Below are positions 26,359 through 35,629 of a stretch of 64,000 nucleotides of DNA, in pieces. Origin of the DNA: Shewanella sp. 1CM18E (GTDB taxonomy: Bacteria; Pseudomonadota; Gammaproteobacteria; Enterobacterales; Shewanellaceae); the NCBI RefSeq assembly GCF_023161665.1, contig NZ_JALNTW010000014.1, positions 1-64,000 of the forward strand, in the 5' to 3' direction. Below the pieces are notes generated by a model, which was not told where the DNA came from, made no database searches, and saw only the letters and a list, made by a program, of their open reading frames with translations. The translations under genes and the position numbers were made by a program. Every line of letters begins with the position of its first letter. The first letter of the stretch is position 1.

Positions 26359-28407
26359 TTACTTCTCTGTCCAACGGTCCATCCAACCGAGCACATTTGC
26401 GTACCATTGCTCTAGATTGTCTGGGTTTAGGATCCAGTGGTTCTCATCAGGATAAATTAACAGTTCTGATGGAATGCCATTACGCTGCATATAGGTAAAG
26501 GCTGCTAGACCTTGGCCATAAGGAACACGGAAGTCTTTCTCGCCGTGGATCACTAGCATAGGTGTCTGCCAGTTTTCTACGTAGTTAACCGGGTTAAACT
26601 TCTCGTATAGCTCTTTGTTTTTATCGTATGTGCCACCAAACTCAAACTCTGGGAACCAAAGTTCTTCAGTTACATAGTACATAGAGCGCATATCAAACAG
26701 ACCCGCATGGTTAACGAGACACTTAAAGCCGTCGTTCCAGTTACCTTGGATCCAGTTCATCATGTAACCACCATAAGAACCACCCAATGCACAGGCATTA
26801 TCGCCGTCTAACCATTTTTGCTGCTTAGTCACAGCTGCTAGGCCTTTTTGCAGATCTTCAAGCGGTTTACCGCCCCAATCTTGGGTAATAGAATCAGTAA
26901 ACGCTTGTCCGTAACCAGTTGAGCCGTGGAAATCAATCATCACCACACCATAACCAGCACCTGCCCATAACTGTGGGTTCCAACGACTGCTAAACGAGTT
27001 ACCAAATGAGCCTTGCGGCCCGCCGTGTACTAAGAAGGCAATTGGGTACTTCTCACCTGCTTTATAGTTAGCAGGCTTGATCCAGTAACCAAACACTTCC
27101 TCGTTGTTCCAGCCTTTAAAACTAAACTGCTGGTATTCACCAAACTTCACTTTAGCGAGTTTGTCTTTGTTCACTTCAGTTAAACGATTAAGGTTTTGAC
27201 CATCTAGATTAATGCTATACAGATCGCCCGGCTCAACTAGAGACTTGTGGCTAAAGATAATCTTGTCGTTATTTACACCAACAATGCTGTTACTACCTTC
27301 GTTATAGATAGTCTTTACATCGCCAAATTGGGTGTTAACTTCAAAGATAGACACTTGGCCAACATCTTGCGCTGTGACATATAAGGTCTTATTGTCTTTA
27401 GCAAATGCTAACGAGCTTGGGCTACGATCCCATAGTGGTGCCACTTCTTTTTCTTGGCCTGTGACGGTGTCACGCAGCATGATGCGGTAACGGTCAGCTT
27501 CAAAGCCAGGCTTTGTCATTGCAAAGTAAGCTAAATAACGGCCGTCAGCAGAATAAGTTGGATGTGCATCCCACGCTTTATTGTCTGCAGTTAAGTTTTC
27601 GGCCTTGCCACCAGCCACACTGACTTTCCATAAATCGTAGTTAGTGATCCATGCTTGATCTTTGCCAGGTGCTTTTGCTGTATAAACAACATGCTTACCA
27701 TCTGGGGTAAAGGTCACTTCTTCCATTCCTGAGAACGGCTTAGGCGGCGTTTCAGTATCAAGACCAGCAGTTACATCAACCGCATCAGACACTTTAGTGC
27801 CATTTAGTTGCGCTACAAACAAGTGGCTTCTTGAATGGTCGCTCCATGTATCCCAGTGACGCACCATTAACTGCTTATATTCGCGGCCAGTGGTATCACG
27901 CTCTGCTTCTTCGGTAAATTTATCTTTTGAACAAGCAAGATCTTTACATTCTGGGAATACACGCATATTAACGACAACTTGTTTGCCATCTTGCGATAAT
28001 TTAAAGCCTTCAACATCAAGCGGGAAATCGGTTACTTGAATTGCCTCACCGCCATCGAGTGCAAGTTTGTATATTTGGCTTGAACCATTACGTGCGGCTA
28101 GGAAATAGATATTTTTATCATTCGGGCCAAACGCCACACTATGTTCAGTGCCTGCTGCGCTTGTAAGCTGCTTAATTGCTGTAGAACCGCTAAGTTGTTG
28201 CAAATAAAGGTCTGTCGTTGACTTACCTTCCGCATCAATATTTTTCACAGCATAAACGATTTTTTCACCATCATTCGACAATGCAGCCGAGTGAAGCTTA
28301 TTCATTTTAACGAGATCTTGGACGGTAAAAGGTGCTGTTGATGCAGCCTGAGCGCTAAATACCGCGCCAGCAGACGCAAGCGCCATTATGATTGCAGTTT
28401 TTTTCAT
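26359..28407 (-). CDS. secreted S9-family prolyl oligopeptidase-type peptidase
   Basis: A 682-residue exported serine peptidase. Residues 1-21 form a signal peptide ending ASAGAVFSAQA. Residues about 30-400 form a seven-bladed propeller with WD-like segments (for example FTPDGKHVVYTAK and YSADGRYLAYFA). The C-terminal alpha/beta-hydrolase domain has the catalytic serine in LGGSYGGYMMNW, the aspartate in GEKDFRVPYG and the histidine in DENHWIL. It resembles acylaminoacyl/dipeptidyl peptidases of Shewanella and relatives. Probable role: periplasmic or extracellular peptide degradation. It appears monocistronic. Confidence 0.92.
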   Translation of the reverse strand: MKKTAIIMALASAGAVFSAQAASTAPFTVQDLVKMNKLHSAALSNDGEKIVYAVKNIDAEGKSTTDLYLQQLSGSTAIKQLTSAAGTEHSVAFGPNDKNIYFLAARNGSSQIYKLALDGGEAIQVTDFPLDVEGFKLSQDGKQVVVNMRVFPECKDLACSKDKFTEEAERDTTGREYKQLMVRHWDTWSDHSRSHLFVAQLNGTKVSDAVDVTAGLDTETPPKPFSGMEEVTFTPDGKHVVYTAKAPGKDQAWITNYDLWKVSVAGGKAENLTADNKAWDAHPTYSADGRYLAYFAMTKPGFEADRYRIMLRDTVTGQEKEVAPLWDRSPSSLAFAKDNKTLYVTAQDVGQVSIFEVNTQFGDVKTIYNEGSNSIVGVNNDKIIFSHKSLVEPGDLYSINLDGQNLNRLTEVNKDKLAKVKFGEYQQFSFKGWNNEEVFGYWIKPANYKAGEKYPIAFLVHGGPQGSFGNSFSSRWNPQLWAGAGYGVVMIDFHGSTGYGQAFTDSITQDWGGKPLEDLQKGLAAVTKQQKWLDGDNACALGGSYGGYMMNWIQGNWNDGFKCLVNHAGLFDMRSMYYVTEELWFPEFEFGGTYDKNKELYEKFNPVNYVENWQTPMLVIHGEKDFRVPYGQGLAAFTYMQRNGIPSELLIYPDENHWILNPDNLEQWYANVLGWMDRWTEK

Positions 28408-28626
28408 CGTAGTAGTCTTATTCTTATCGTTAATCGTTATTTTTATTGAAAGGTTTTCAGTTCAATTTGCGACTTGCTTATTAATACCAAAGCTATTTAC
28501 ATAACGACCCACTGCATAGACTCAATAAACATTAATCAATTGTTTATTAAATCTGTAGTTATGAAGTAAGTATTTATCTAAATAGTCAGTAATTTGTGCG
28601 AGTTGACCAGCACAGTAGCCAAAATT

Positions 28627-28654
28627 AAGGCCTGAATCAATACACTCAGGCCTT
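28627..28654 (-). terminator. hairpin downstream of fumarase, probable terminator
   Basis: AAGGCCTGA and TCAGGCCTT pair perfectly. On the minus strand they are followed by AATTTTGG, a modest T-run. It lies about 120 bp past the fumarase stop. Confidence 0.55.
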
Positions 28655-28661
28655 AGATTGA

Positions 28662-28694
28662 AAGCTGACTGCAACAAATTATTTCAGTCAGCTT
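28662..28694 (-). terminator. second hairpin downstream of fumarase
   Basis: A perfect 10-bp stem AAGCTGACTG/CAGTCAGCTT with a 13-nt loop. On the minus strand it is followed by TCAATC only, so it is more likely a transcript-stabilising hairpin working with the neighbouring stem. Confidence 0.45.
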
Positions 28695-28773
28695 AACCAT
28701 TGGCTAAATAGGTGCGCTTATTTAAAGACTTTTACTTAGCCTTTAACTTAGCTTTTCAATCTAGCTATTCAAT

Positions 28774-30318
28774 TTAGCCTTCTAACTTAACCTTCCAAAT
28801 GGCTGGTCCGGTTTCATGGGCATTAACACCATCAGAGTCAACTGCAACTGTAACGGGCATATCTTTGACATCAAATTCATAAATGGCTTCCATACCAAGA
28901 TCAGCAAAAGCAACCACGCGTGATTTCTTAATCGCTTTAGAAACAAGGTATGCAGCGCCGCCAACAGCCATTAAATAACAAGACTTATGCTTTTTAATCG
29001 ACTCAACGGTAGCAGGGCCACGCTCAGCCTTACCAATCATGCCCATTAGACCCGTGGTTTCGAGCATCAAGTCAGTAAATTTATCCATACGAGTTGCAGT
29101 CGTTGGGCCTGCAGGACCTACAACTTCATCACCAACTGGATCAACTGGGCCTACGTAGTAAATAAATTTCCCTTTAAAATCTACTCCTTCAGGTAAACCT
29201 TCACCGCTTTCAATTAAGCTTTGAATACGTTTATGGGCAGCATCACGGCCAGTAAGCATCTTACCGTTAAGCAGCAAAGTATCACCGCTCTTCCACTGCT
29301 CCATTTCTGCTTGCGTCACTGTGTTCAAATCAACACGGCGAACGCTCTCGCCCACTTCCCAAGTGATCTCCGGCCAATCTTCTAAAGATGGTGGACTTAG
29401 ATCGGCTGGACCTGAACCATCTAAATGGAAATGTACATGACGGGTTGCCGCACAATTTGGGATCATTACAACAGGCTTAGAGGCTGCGTGTGTTGGGGCA
29501 GATTTAATCTTGATATCAAGCACTGTTGTTACACCGCCAAGACCTTGCGCGCCAATACCTAACTTGTTTGAGCGCTCAAATATATCTAAACGTAGCTTTT
29601 CATCAGCAGTTTCAGCACCGCGAGCTTGAAGTTCATGAATATCGACTGGGTCCATTAATGACTCTTTAGCCATAACAGCCGCTTTTTCAGCCGTGCCACC
29701 AATACCTATACCCAGCATACCCGGCGGACACCAACCTGCGCCCATTGTCGGCAAGGTTTTCTCAACCCAAGCAGCAATATCATCAGATGGATTTAACATC
29801 GCCATTTTTGATTTGTTTTCAGAGCCACCACCTTTGGCAGCAATAGCCACATCAACATGATTACCCGGAACCATTTCAACATGCACCACTGATGGCGTGT
29901 TATCTTTAGTATTCTTACGGCCACCAGCAGGGTCGGCAACAATAGATGCACGTAAAGGGTTATCTGGATTGGTATAAGCGCGGCGAACACCTTCATCAAC
30001 CATTTCTTGAACGGTTAAATCGGTTTTATCCCACTGAACACCCATGCCGATTTTAACGAAACAGGTTACAATGCCCGTATCTTGGCACAGAGGACGTTTA
30101 CCTTCTGCTGACATACGAGAATTAATTAAGATTTGTGCAATCGCATCTTTAGCAGCAGGGCTTTGCTCACGCTCATAGGCTTCGGCCATCGCATCGACGA
30201 AATCTTTTGGATGATAATAAGAGATATATTGTAGGGCATCAGCAACGCTTTCAATGAGATCGGCTTGCTTAATGACAGGGACTTCTTTACTCACAGACAC
30301 TTCCTTTTTAGCAGACAC
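28774..30318 (-). CDS. fumA: class I (4Fe-4S) fumarate hydratase
   Basis: It interconverts fumarate and malate using an oxygen-labile 4Fe-4S cluster. The 514 residues match the fused alpha-beta class I fumarases (FumA/FumB). A cysteine-containing GKRPLCQDTGIVTCF lies near residue 75. GAGWCPPGMLGIGIGGT and MIPNCAATRHVHFHLDG supply further cysteines. The C-terminal domain has GPVDPVGDEVVGPAGPTT. It is monocistronic. Whether it corresponds to E. coli FumA or FumB cannot be decided from sequence. It matters in Shewanella because fumarate metabolism feeds anaerobic respiration. Confidence 0.95.
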   Translation of the reverse strand: MSAKKEVSVSKEVPVIKQADLIESVADALQYISYYHPKDFVDAMAEAYEREQSPAAKDAIAQILINSRMSAEGKRPLCQDTGIVTCFVKIGMGVQWDKTDLTVQEMVDEGVRRAYTNPDNPLRASIVADPAGGRKNTKDNTPSVVHVEMVPGNHVDVAIAAKGGGSENKSKMAMLNPSDDIAAWVEKTLPTMGAGWCPPGMLGIGIGGTAEKAAVMAKESLMDPVDIHELQARGAETADEKLRLDIFERSNKLGIGAQGLGGVTTVLDIKIKSAPTHAASKPVVMIPNCAATRHVHFHLDGSGPADLSPPSLEDWPEITWEVGESVRRVDLNTVTQAEMEQWKSGDTLLLNGKMLTGRDAAHKRIQSLIESGEGLPEGVDFKGKFIYYVGPVDPVGDEVVGPAGPTTATRMDKFTDLMLETTGLMGMIGKAERGPATVESIKKHKSCYLMAVGGAAYLVSKAIKKSRVVAFADLGMEAIYEFDVKDMPVTVAVDSDGVNAHETGPAIWKVKLEG

Positions 30319-30473
30319 TTATTAATCGGCTGAAATCATACTAAAAGTTGATTGTTATGTATGACTCAGTCACCGTTAACGCTCAGGTGTTTTTGTTTTT
30401 ATTACTTGTTTAACCAATATGATACTCTTTCGCGACTTTTAGTTAAACATCACATTTTAGATAGGGTCAATAG

Positions 30474-32015
30474 ATGAACAATTTGGCGCAAAATGCCGTT
30501 TTTTGTAAGCGTCTTGATTGGAATTTAACCACTACAGCTGTATTTTCCCATTTTGAAGATACACCTTGGGCAATTTTGCTCGATTCAGCCAATGCAAATC
30601 ACATTGACGCAAGGTTTGATGTGATCTGTGCCGAACCAGTAGCAACGATTGTGACTAAGGCGGATACCACAACAATCAATCGCAGTATTGATAGAAGCGC
30701 CCTTTTTTCAATTAATCAGCCTTATAGCATCAATAACGCAAAACAATCGCATTCAAATGATGATCCGTTTAGCTTGGTCAATGCGCTAATTAACGAATAT
30801 TACCCAGTACAGAAGCACAGCCCATTTATGTTTAGCGGCGGCGTCATGGGCAGCTTTAACTACGATCTAGGTCGAGTAATCGAGTCATTACCGCAAATAG
30901 CTGAAAATGATATTTCGCTGCCAGAGATGAACCTTGGCTGTTATGACTGGGCGTTGATCTTTTACTATCAAGATAACAGCTGGCATTTAGTGCATTACAG
31001 CTCGAATGAAGCACTCGATATTCTTGCAGATAGACTATCTAAACTTGTTAGCAATACAGATACAACCGATACAGCTAAGCCAGATATTGCGAAAGCAGAT
31101 ACATCAGGCAATATTGAGCCCTTCATTTTAACCAGTGATTGGCAAAATCAGTTGACCGAGCAAGCTTACAAGCAAAAATTTGCTAGCGTGCAAGAGTATC
31201 TTTTAAGTGGTGATTGCTACCAAATCAATTTGACTCAGCGTTTTAGTGCACAGTATCAAGGTGATGAATGGCAAGCTTATATGGCGCTACGAGAAACCAA
31301 TGGCGCGCCATTCTCGGCGTTTATCCGTCTTGAGCAGCATGCCCTATTGTCTATTTCACCGGAGCGCTTTATTCAGCATCAAAATGGCGATGTGCAGACC
31401 AAGCCGATTAAAGGCACTATGCCACGCGATACAGATCCGCTGAATGACTTAGCGTTAGCACAGCAATTAAAAGATTCTGAAAAGGATCGCGCTGAAAACT
31501 TAATGATTGTCGATCTATTACGTAACGATATAGGCAAAGTTGCAGCCCCTGGAAGCGTAACGGTACCAAAACTGTTTGATGTAGAAAGCTTTCCAGCCGT
31601 ACATCACTTAGTTAGCACAGTAACGGCCAAGCTAGCTCCTAAGCTAACACCAATTGACTTACTTAAGGCTTGTTTCCCGGGAGGCTCGATAACTGGCGCA
31701 CCAAAAATCCGTGCAATGTCGATTATCGAGGAACTTGAACCTTCAAGAAGAAGCCTCTATTGTGGCTCTATTGGTTACATCAGCCAAGACGGCACTATGG
31801 ATACCAGTATTACTATCCGCACGTTAGTGTCAGAACAAACAAGTTCAATACAAGGCTCTGAAACAAAAGCTACAGATCAGCAGCAAAAATCAGGTGTCAT
31901 TCATTGCTGGGCTGGAGGAGGTATCGTCGCCGACTCTAAGGCTGATGCGGAGTACCAAGAAAGTTTTGATAAAGTGAGCCGAATACTCCCAGTCTTATCA
32001 AAGCTTAATCGCTAA
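30474..32015 (+). CDS. pabB: aminodeoxychorismate synthase component I
   Basis: With PabA it converts chorismate and glutamine to 4-amino-4-deoxychorismate for folate. The 513 residues align with PabB. The N-terminal half has the tryptophan-pocket type motif FSGGVMGSFNYDLGR. The chorismate-binding half has SGDCYQINLTQRF, LSISPERFIQ, the active-site lysine loop TKPIKGTMPRD, DRAENLMIVDLLRND and the C-terminal CWAGGGIVADSKADAEYQES. A moderate insertion near residues 195-215 is rich in Thr, Asp and Ala. It is followed by nudL after 76 bp, a pairing also seen in E. coli. Confidence 0.94.
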   Translation: MNNLAQNAVFCKRLDWNLTTTAVFSHFEDTPWAILLDSANANHIDARFDVICAEPVATIVTKADTTTINRSIDRSALFSINQPYSINNAKQSHSNDDPFSLVNALINEYYPVQKHSPFMFSGGVMGSFNYDLGRVIESLPQIAENDISLPEMNLGCYDWALIFYYQDNSWHLVHYSSNEALDILADRLSKLVSNTDTTDTAKPDIAKADTSGNIEPFILTSDWQNQLTEQAYKQKFASVQEYLLSGDCYQINLTQRFSAQYQGDEWQAYMALRETNGAPFSAFIRLEQHALLSISPERFIQHQNGDVQTKPIKGTMPRDTDPLNDLALAQQLKDSEKDRAENLMIVDLLRNDIGKVAAPGSVTVPKLFDVESFPAVHHLVSTVTAKLAPKLTPIDLLKACFPGGSITGAPKIRAMSIIEELEPSRRSLYCGSIGYISQDGTMDTSITIRTLVSEQTSSIQGSETKATDQQQKSGVIHCWAGGGIVADSKADAEYQESFDKVSRILPVLSKLNR

Positions 32016-32091
32016 ATAAATAACGAACGAGTGTCAAAAGCTTAAGTTTATTAAAGGGCCAATAACTATGGCTTCATTACAAGGATAATCA

Positions 32092-32679
32092 ATGGATCTG
32101 GTCGAGTTTAAAGCCCGCTATAGTCTTAACACTTTGCCAGAACTCGACCCTATTCATTCAGACTTAGACCAAATTGAGGCTAATCTGCGTCAAGCTGCGG
32201 TATTAATCGCTATCCATGAAATCAATAATCAGCTGCACGTTATTTTGACCAAGCGCCCTACACACCTTAGGGCGCATCCAGGGCAAATCAGTTTTCCAGG
32301 CGGTAAAGTTGAGCAAGCAGATATAAGTTATCAAGCAACAGCGTTACGAGAAGCCCAAGAAGAGATTGGCTTATTAAGTACCAATGTCGAGGTCATTGGC
32401 GCGTTGCCAGCCCATAAGACTTTTACAGGCTTTGAAATCACTCCATTTGTCGCAACCGTTAAACAATCATTTGTGCCAGTTATCGACCCAGGTGAAGTGG
32501 ATGAATACTTTACCGTGCCACTGTCATTTCTGTTAAAGCGTTATCATCGCCACACTCAGCTTTATACCCGTAAAGGATTGCAATACCCGGTGCACTTTAT
32601 TCCTTATAAACAGCATTTTATTTGGGGCGCTACTGCAGCAATGATTGATTTGTTATGTAGGCATCTAAGTCACAATTAA
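32092..32679 (+). CDS. nudL: Nudix CoA pyrophosphatase NudL
   Basis: It cleaves coenzyme A and its thioesters to phosphopantetheine and 3',5'-ADP. The 195 residues contain the Nudix box GKVEQADISYQATALREA followed by QEEIGL, and the CoA-pyrophosphatase signature LTKRPTHLRAHPGQISFPGG just before it. It lies downstream of pabB on the same strand, likely in one operon. SD AAGGA is upstream of the ATG. Confidence 0.94.
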   Translation: MDLVEFKARYSLNTLPELDPIHSDLDQIEANLRQAAVLIAIHEINNQLHVILTKRPTHLRAHPGQISFPGGKVEQADISYQATALREAQEEIGLLSTNVEVIGALPAHKTFTGFEITPFVATVKQSFVPVIDPGEVDEYFTVPLSFLLKRYHRHTQLYTRKGLQYPVHFIPYKQHFIWGATAAMIDLLCRHLSHN

Positions 32680-32794
32680 AGTCATAACGAAAATCTTTTA
32701 CTTAACCATCACTAGTAAGCTGATCACTAATAACAACGCTGTTGTACTAGCCTTGTTGCAATAGTAGAGCTTTAGTAGAGCTTTACAGCTGCAT

Positions 32795-32817
32795 GCTCCG
32801 ATGAGCAACATCGGAGC
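32795..32817 (+). terminator. hairpin downstream of nudL
   Basis: A perfect 9-bp stem GCTCCGATG/CATCGGAGC with an AGCAA loop. GGGATTTTT follows, so the T-run is a few bases removed. A weak terminator is likely. Confidence 0.5.
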
Positions 32818-32900
32818 GGGATTTTTCACACAGAAATATTCACACCTAAGTATTGTTACTGGAGCACTCTTAACTCGAACACAAATGACAGAAACATAGA

Positions 32901-33236
32901 CTAGACCACAAAGCGGATATAAAGCCCGGCAGCCAGTGAGCAGGTAAACAGTAATGGAATATTCACCCACCAGCCGAGTTTACTACGCTGAGCAATGTAA
33001 AAGTTAAACCCAAGATTGATAAAGCTTAGTATCGCACACACCCAAATAATATGTTCCAGCAATACCGTTTGCTCAGGATCCCACTCAAGTCTTACTTCTG
33101 CGCCATGGCTTTGAAAGTAACCTATCGCAGCATCAGGCCTTGCCTTATCAAAAAGCATTAAGGCATAGATTGCCAAAGACCAGCCGATAATCGACAGGCT
33201 CGACAGTAAAAAGTGGAAGATTTTTACTCTATTCAT
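32901..33236 (-). CDS. small four-helix membrane protein, unknown
   Basis: I do not recognise this 111-residue protein. It has four hydrophobic segments (about residues 9-26, 54-72 and two near the C-terminus) and an outward loop with DKARPDAAIGYFQSHGAEVR. The start is taken at the second of two close ATG codons because a GGA lies about 8 nt before it; the first would add three residues. It lies between nudL and asnS and is not obviously in an operon. Confidence 0.65.
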   Translation of the reverse strand: MNRVKIFHFLLSSLSIIGWSLAIYALMLFDKARPDAAIGYFQSHGAEVRLEWDPEQTVLLEHIIWVCAILSFINLGFNFYIAQRSKLGWWVNIPLLFTCSLAAGLYIRFVV

Positions 33237-33387
33237 GCATGCCATCCGTAGTTTTTGTCATGATTGTCGGCAGAATACCAATTTAGACACTAAGATACCC
33301 TACTTTCCACTTGAGAAAAGTGTTTATACAGGTAATATAAACCTCCAAATTATTTAAAAAAACGTTTCGTTGGAGAACTAAGCAACA

Positions 33388-34788
33388 ATGAGCATTACAT
33401 CTGTCGCTTCTGTGTTTAAAGGTGACTTTGCGATTGGTTCGCAAATCACAGTACGTGGCTGGGTAAGATCCCGCCGCGATTCTAAAGCTGGGATTTCATT
33501 CCTAGCTGTTTATGACGGTTCATGTTTCGACCCTATCCAGGGTGTTGTGCCAAATAATCTAGAAAATTACACCAACGAAGTGTTAAAGCTTACTGCTGGT
33601 TGTTCTGTAGTGATGACTGGTGAAGTTGTTGAATCTCCAGGTCAAGGCCAAGCGTTTGAAATGCAAGTGACTAAAGTTGAGGTTGCTGGCTGGGTTGAAG
33701 ATCCAGACACCTACCCAATGGCTGCAAAGCGTCACTCAATTGAGCATTTACGTGAATTAGCTCATTTACGTCCACGCACTAACATCATTGGTGCTGTTGC
33801 CCGTGTACGTAACTGTTTATCGCAAGCGATTCACCGCTTCTACAATGAACAAGGTTATATCTGGGTTTCTACACCACTTATCACTGCATCAGACACTGAA
33901 GGCGCAGGTGAAATGTTCCGTGTATCTACATTAGATCTAGAGAACCTACCACGTACTGACAAAGGCACTGTTGATTACGGTGAAGACTTCTTCGGTAAAG
34001 AGTCTTTCCTTACTGTATCTGGTCAGCTTAACGCTGAGACTTATGCTTGTGCATTATCAAAAGTTTATACTTTTGGCCCAACATTCCGTGCAGAAAACTC
34101 AAACACTAGCCGTCACTTGGCTGAGTTCTGGATGGTTGAGCCTGAAGTAGCTTACGCTGATCTAAACGATGCAGCTAAGCTTGCTGAAGACATGCTTAAG
34201 TACTGTTTCAAAGCCGTACTTGAAGAGCGTCGTGATGATCTTGAATTCTTTGCACAACGTGTAGAGAAAACAGCAATCACTCGTCTAGAAAACTTCGTAA
34301 GCAGTGACTTCGCGCAAATCGACTACACAGACGCAATCGAAATTCTGAAAGCTTGTGATAAAGATTTCGAGTTCGACGTTGAATGGGGTATCGATTTACA
34401 CTCAGAGCACGAGCGTTACCTTGCTGAAGAACACTTCAAAGCACCTGTAGTTGTTAAAAACTACCCGAAAGACATTAAGGCATTCTACATGCGCTTAAAT
34501 GACGACGGTAAAACAGTTGCTGCAATGGACGTTCTAGCTCCTGGCATCGGTGAAATCATCGGTGGTGCACAGCGTGAAGAGCGTTTAGATGTACTTGATG
34601 CACGTCTTGCTGAAATGGAACTAAGCCAAGAAGATTACTGGTGGTACCGTGATTTACGTCGTTACGGCACAGTACCTCATGCTGGTTTCGGTCTAGGTTT
34701 TGAGCGTTTGGTATCTTACGTAACTGGTGTTGCTAACATCCGTGACGTGATCCCATTCCCACGTTCACCAAACTCTGCAAACTTCTAA
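33388..34788 (+). CDS. asnS: asparaginyl-tRNA synthetase
   Basis: It charges tRNA-Asn. The 466 residues comprise an N-terminal OB-fold anticodon-binding domain (about 15-115, with VRGWVRSRRDSKAGISFLAV) and a class II catalytic core. Motif 2 is in FRAENSNTSRHLAEFWMVE and motif 3 in GFGLGFERLVSYVTG. The length and C-terminus (DVIPFPRSPNSANF) are exact for bacterial AsnS. Codon use is strongly biased, as for a highly expressed gene. A terminator shared with the convergent gene follows. Confidence 0.98.
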   Translation: MSITSVASVFKGDFAIGSQITVRGWVRSRRDSKAGISFLAVYDGSCFDPIQGVVPNNLENYTNEVLKLTAGCSVVMTGEVVESPGQGQAFEMQVTKVEVAGWVEDPDTYPMAAKRHSIEHLRELAHLRPRTNIIGAVARVRNCLSQAIHRFYNEQGYIWVSTPLITASDTEGAGEMFRVSTLDLENLPRTDKGTVDYGEDFFGKESFLTVSGQLNAETYACALSKVYTFGPTFRAENSNTSRHLAEFWMVEPEVAYADLNDAAKLAEDMLKYCFKAVLEERRDDLEFFAQRVEKTAITRLENFVSSDFAQIDYTDAIEILKACDKDFEFDVEWGIDLHSEHERYLAEEHFKAPVVVKNYPKDIKAFYMRLNDDGKTVAAMDVLAPGIGEIIGGAQREERLDVLDARLAEMELSQEDYWWYRDLRRYGTVPHAGFGLGFERLVSYVTGVANIRDVIPFPRSPNSANF

Positions 34789-34816
34789 TTGCTAATTCGC
34801 AATTAGTTTTGAGCAT

Positions 34817-34849
34817 TAAAATGCCAGTAATGAGTTACTGGCATTTTTA
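34817..34849. terminator. bidirectional terminator after asnS
   Basis: The stem AAAATGCCAGTAA/TTACTGGCATTTTT with a small loop and T-run lies between asnS and the convergent PIG-L-like gene. Confidence 0.85.
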
Positions 34850-34867
34850 TTTCTATCTAGTTAAGCC

Positions 34868-35611
34868 TTAAGGCATTAACTCTTCTAGCTCCATAATCCC
34901 ATGCCTTCTGTAAGGCTCAGCAATAACAAACTTACTGTGGCTACCAATGCCATTATAAAAATAGAGCGAGTTATCAATTGCCTGCTGTACAGCGCGACCT
35001 CGTTCAACAAAACTCAGTGAATCAAACTGTGGATTGATCGCTGTTCGTTCATCTTGAGATAAACACTGAGAAAAATGTTCGCCAGAGAACTGCATTTGTA
35101 TTGTTAAACAATCCATCGCCTTATTTTTTAAATGCATTACTGAAGCCAATGAAATACTACAATTAGGTGTTTTGGGATTCATATAATATATAGTGGCAAC
35201 TGGATGTGGCGCTAGATCAGGTAATTCAGCTAAAGCAAAATCTCGAGACGCTAACGCAATTGATTCGAGGATGAGCATCATAGCGGGTCTTCTATCCGGA
35301 TCGAGATCTTCATAGCTGTGCTCAGGACATTGAGTAATGATAATATCCGGCTTGGTTTCGCGAATAACTCTTACCAGCTCAACTTTATACTCTTTACGTA
35401 GATCAATCCCACCACGCTCAAAATCATTAAAGTACAACTTATTAATGCCAAGCACAGTCGCAGCATCTTGTAATTCAGTCTTCATCATCTCTTTTGCAAG
35501 CATGACTGACGCAAATGACTGACCACCTTTTTGAGCATTAATCGCCAGTGCGCCACCACATTCAACGATTTCCATACCATACACGCCAAGAAATAATATT
35601 CTCTGTCCCAT
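34868..35611 (-). CDS. PIG-L/LmbE-like protein with degenerate metal motifs
   Basis: A 247-residue protein with the overall PIG-L (LmbE) deacetylase layout: N-terminal strand ILFLGVYGMEIVECGGAL, central PDIIITQCPEHSYEDLDPDR and a C-terminal basic patch. Active members have HPDD near the start and an HPDH-type motif in the middle. Here those positions read VYGM and DPDR, so the zinc ligands appear to be lost although the fold signature (ECGGAL) remains. It is the last gene of the chelate-uptake operon, 18 bp after the TonB receptor. Its role is unknown; a binding or accessory function is an inference. Confidence 0.75.
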   Translation of the reverse strand: MGQRILFLGVYGMEIVECGGALAINAQKGGQSFASVMLAKEMMKTELQDAATVLGINKLYFNDFERGGIDLRKEYKVELVRVIRETKPDIIITQCPEHSYEDLDPDRRPAMMLILESIALASRDFALAELPDLAPHPVATIYYMNPKTPNCSISLASVMHLKNKAMDCLTIQMQFSGEHFSQCLSQDERTAINPQFDSLSFVERGRAVQQAIDNSLYFYNGIGSHSKFVIAEPYRRHGIMELEELMP

Positions 35612-35629
35612 AATGACTCCAAAAATTGA

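Larger units (their letters stand above)
28408..28773. other. S9 peptidase-fumarase intergenic region
   Basis: About 365 bp. It holds two perfect hairpins (listed separately) and, next to the fumarase stop, a run of short degenerate repeats resembling TTAGCCTTTAAC. The remainder presumably carries the promoter of the peptidase gene on the minus strand. Confidence 0.5.

Noticed and set aside
32698..32970. Open frame on the minus strand downstream of nudL
   Set aside because: It overlaps the better-supported small membrane protein, runs through a hairpin and short repeats, and has a cysteine-rich, unnatural composition.
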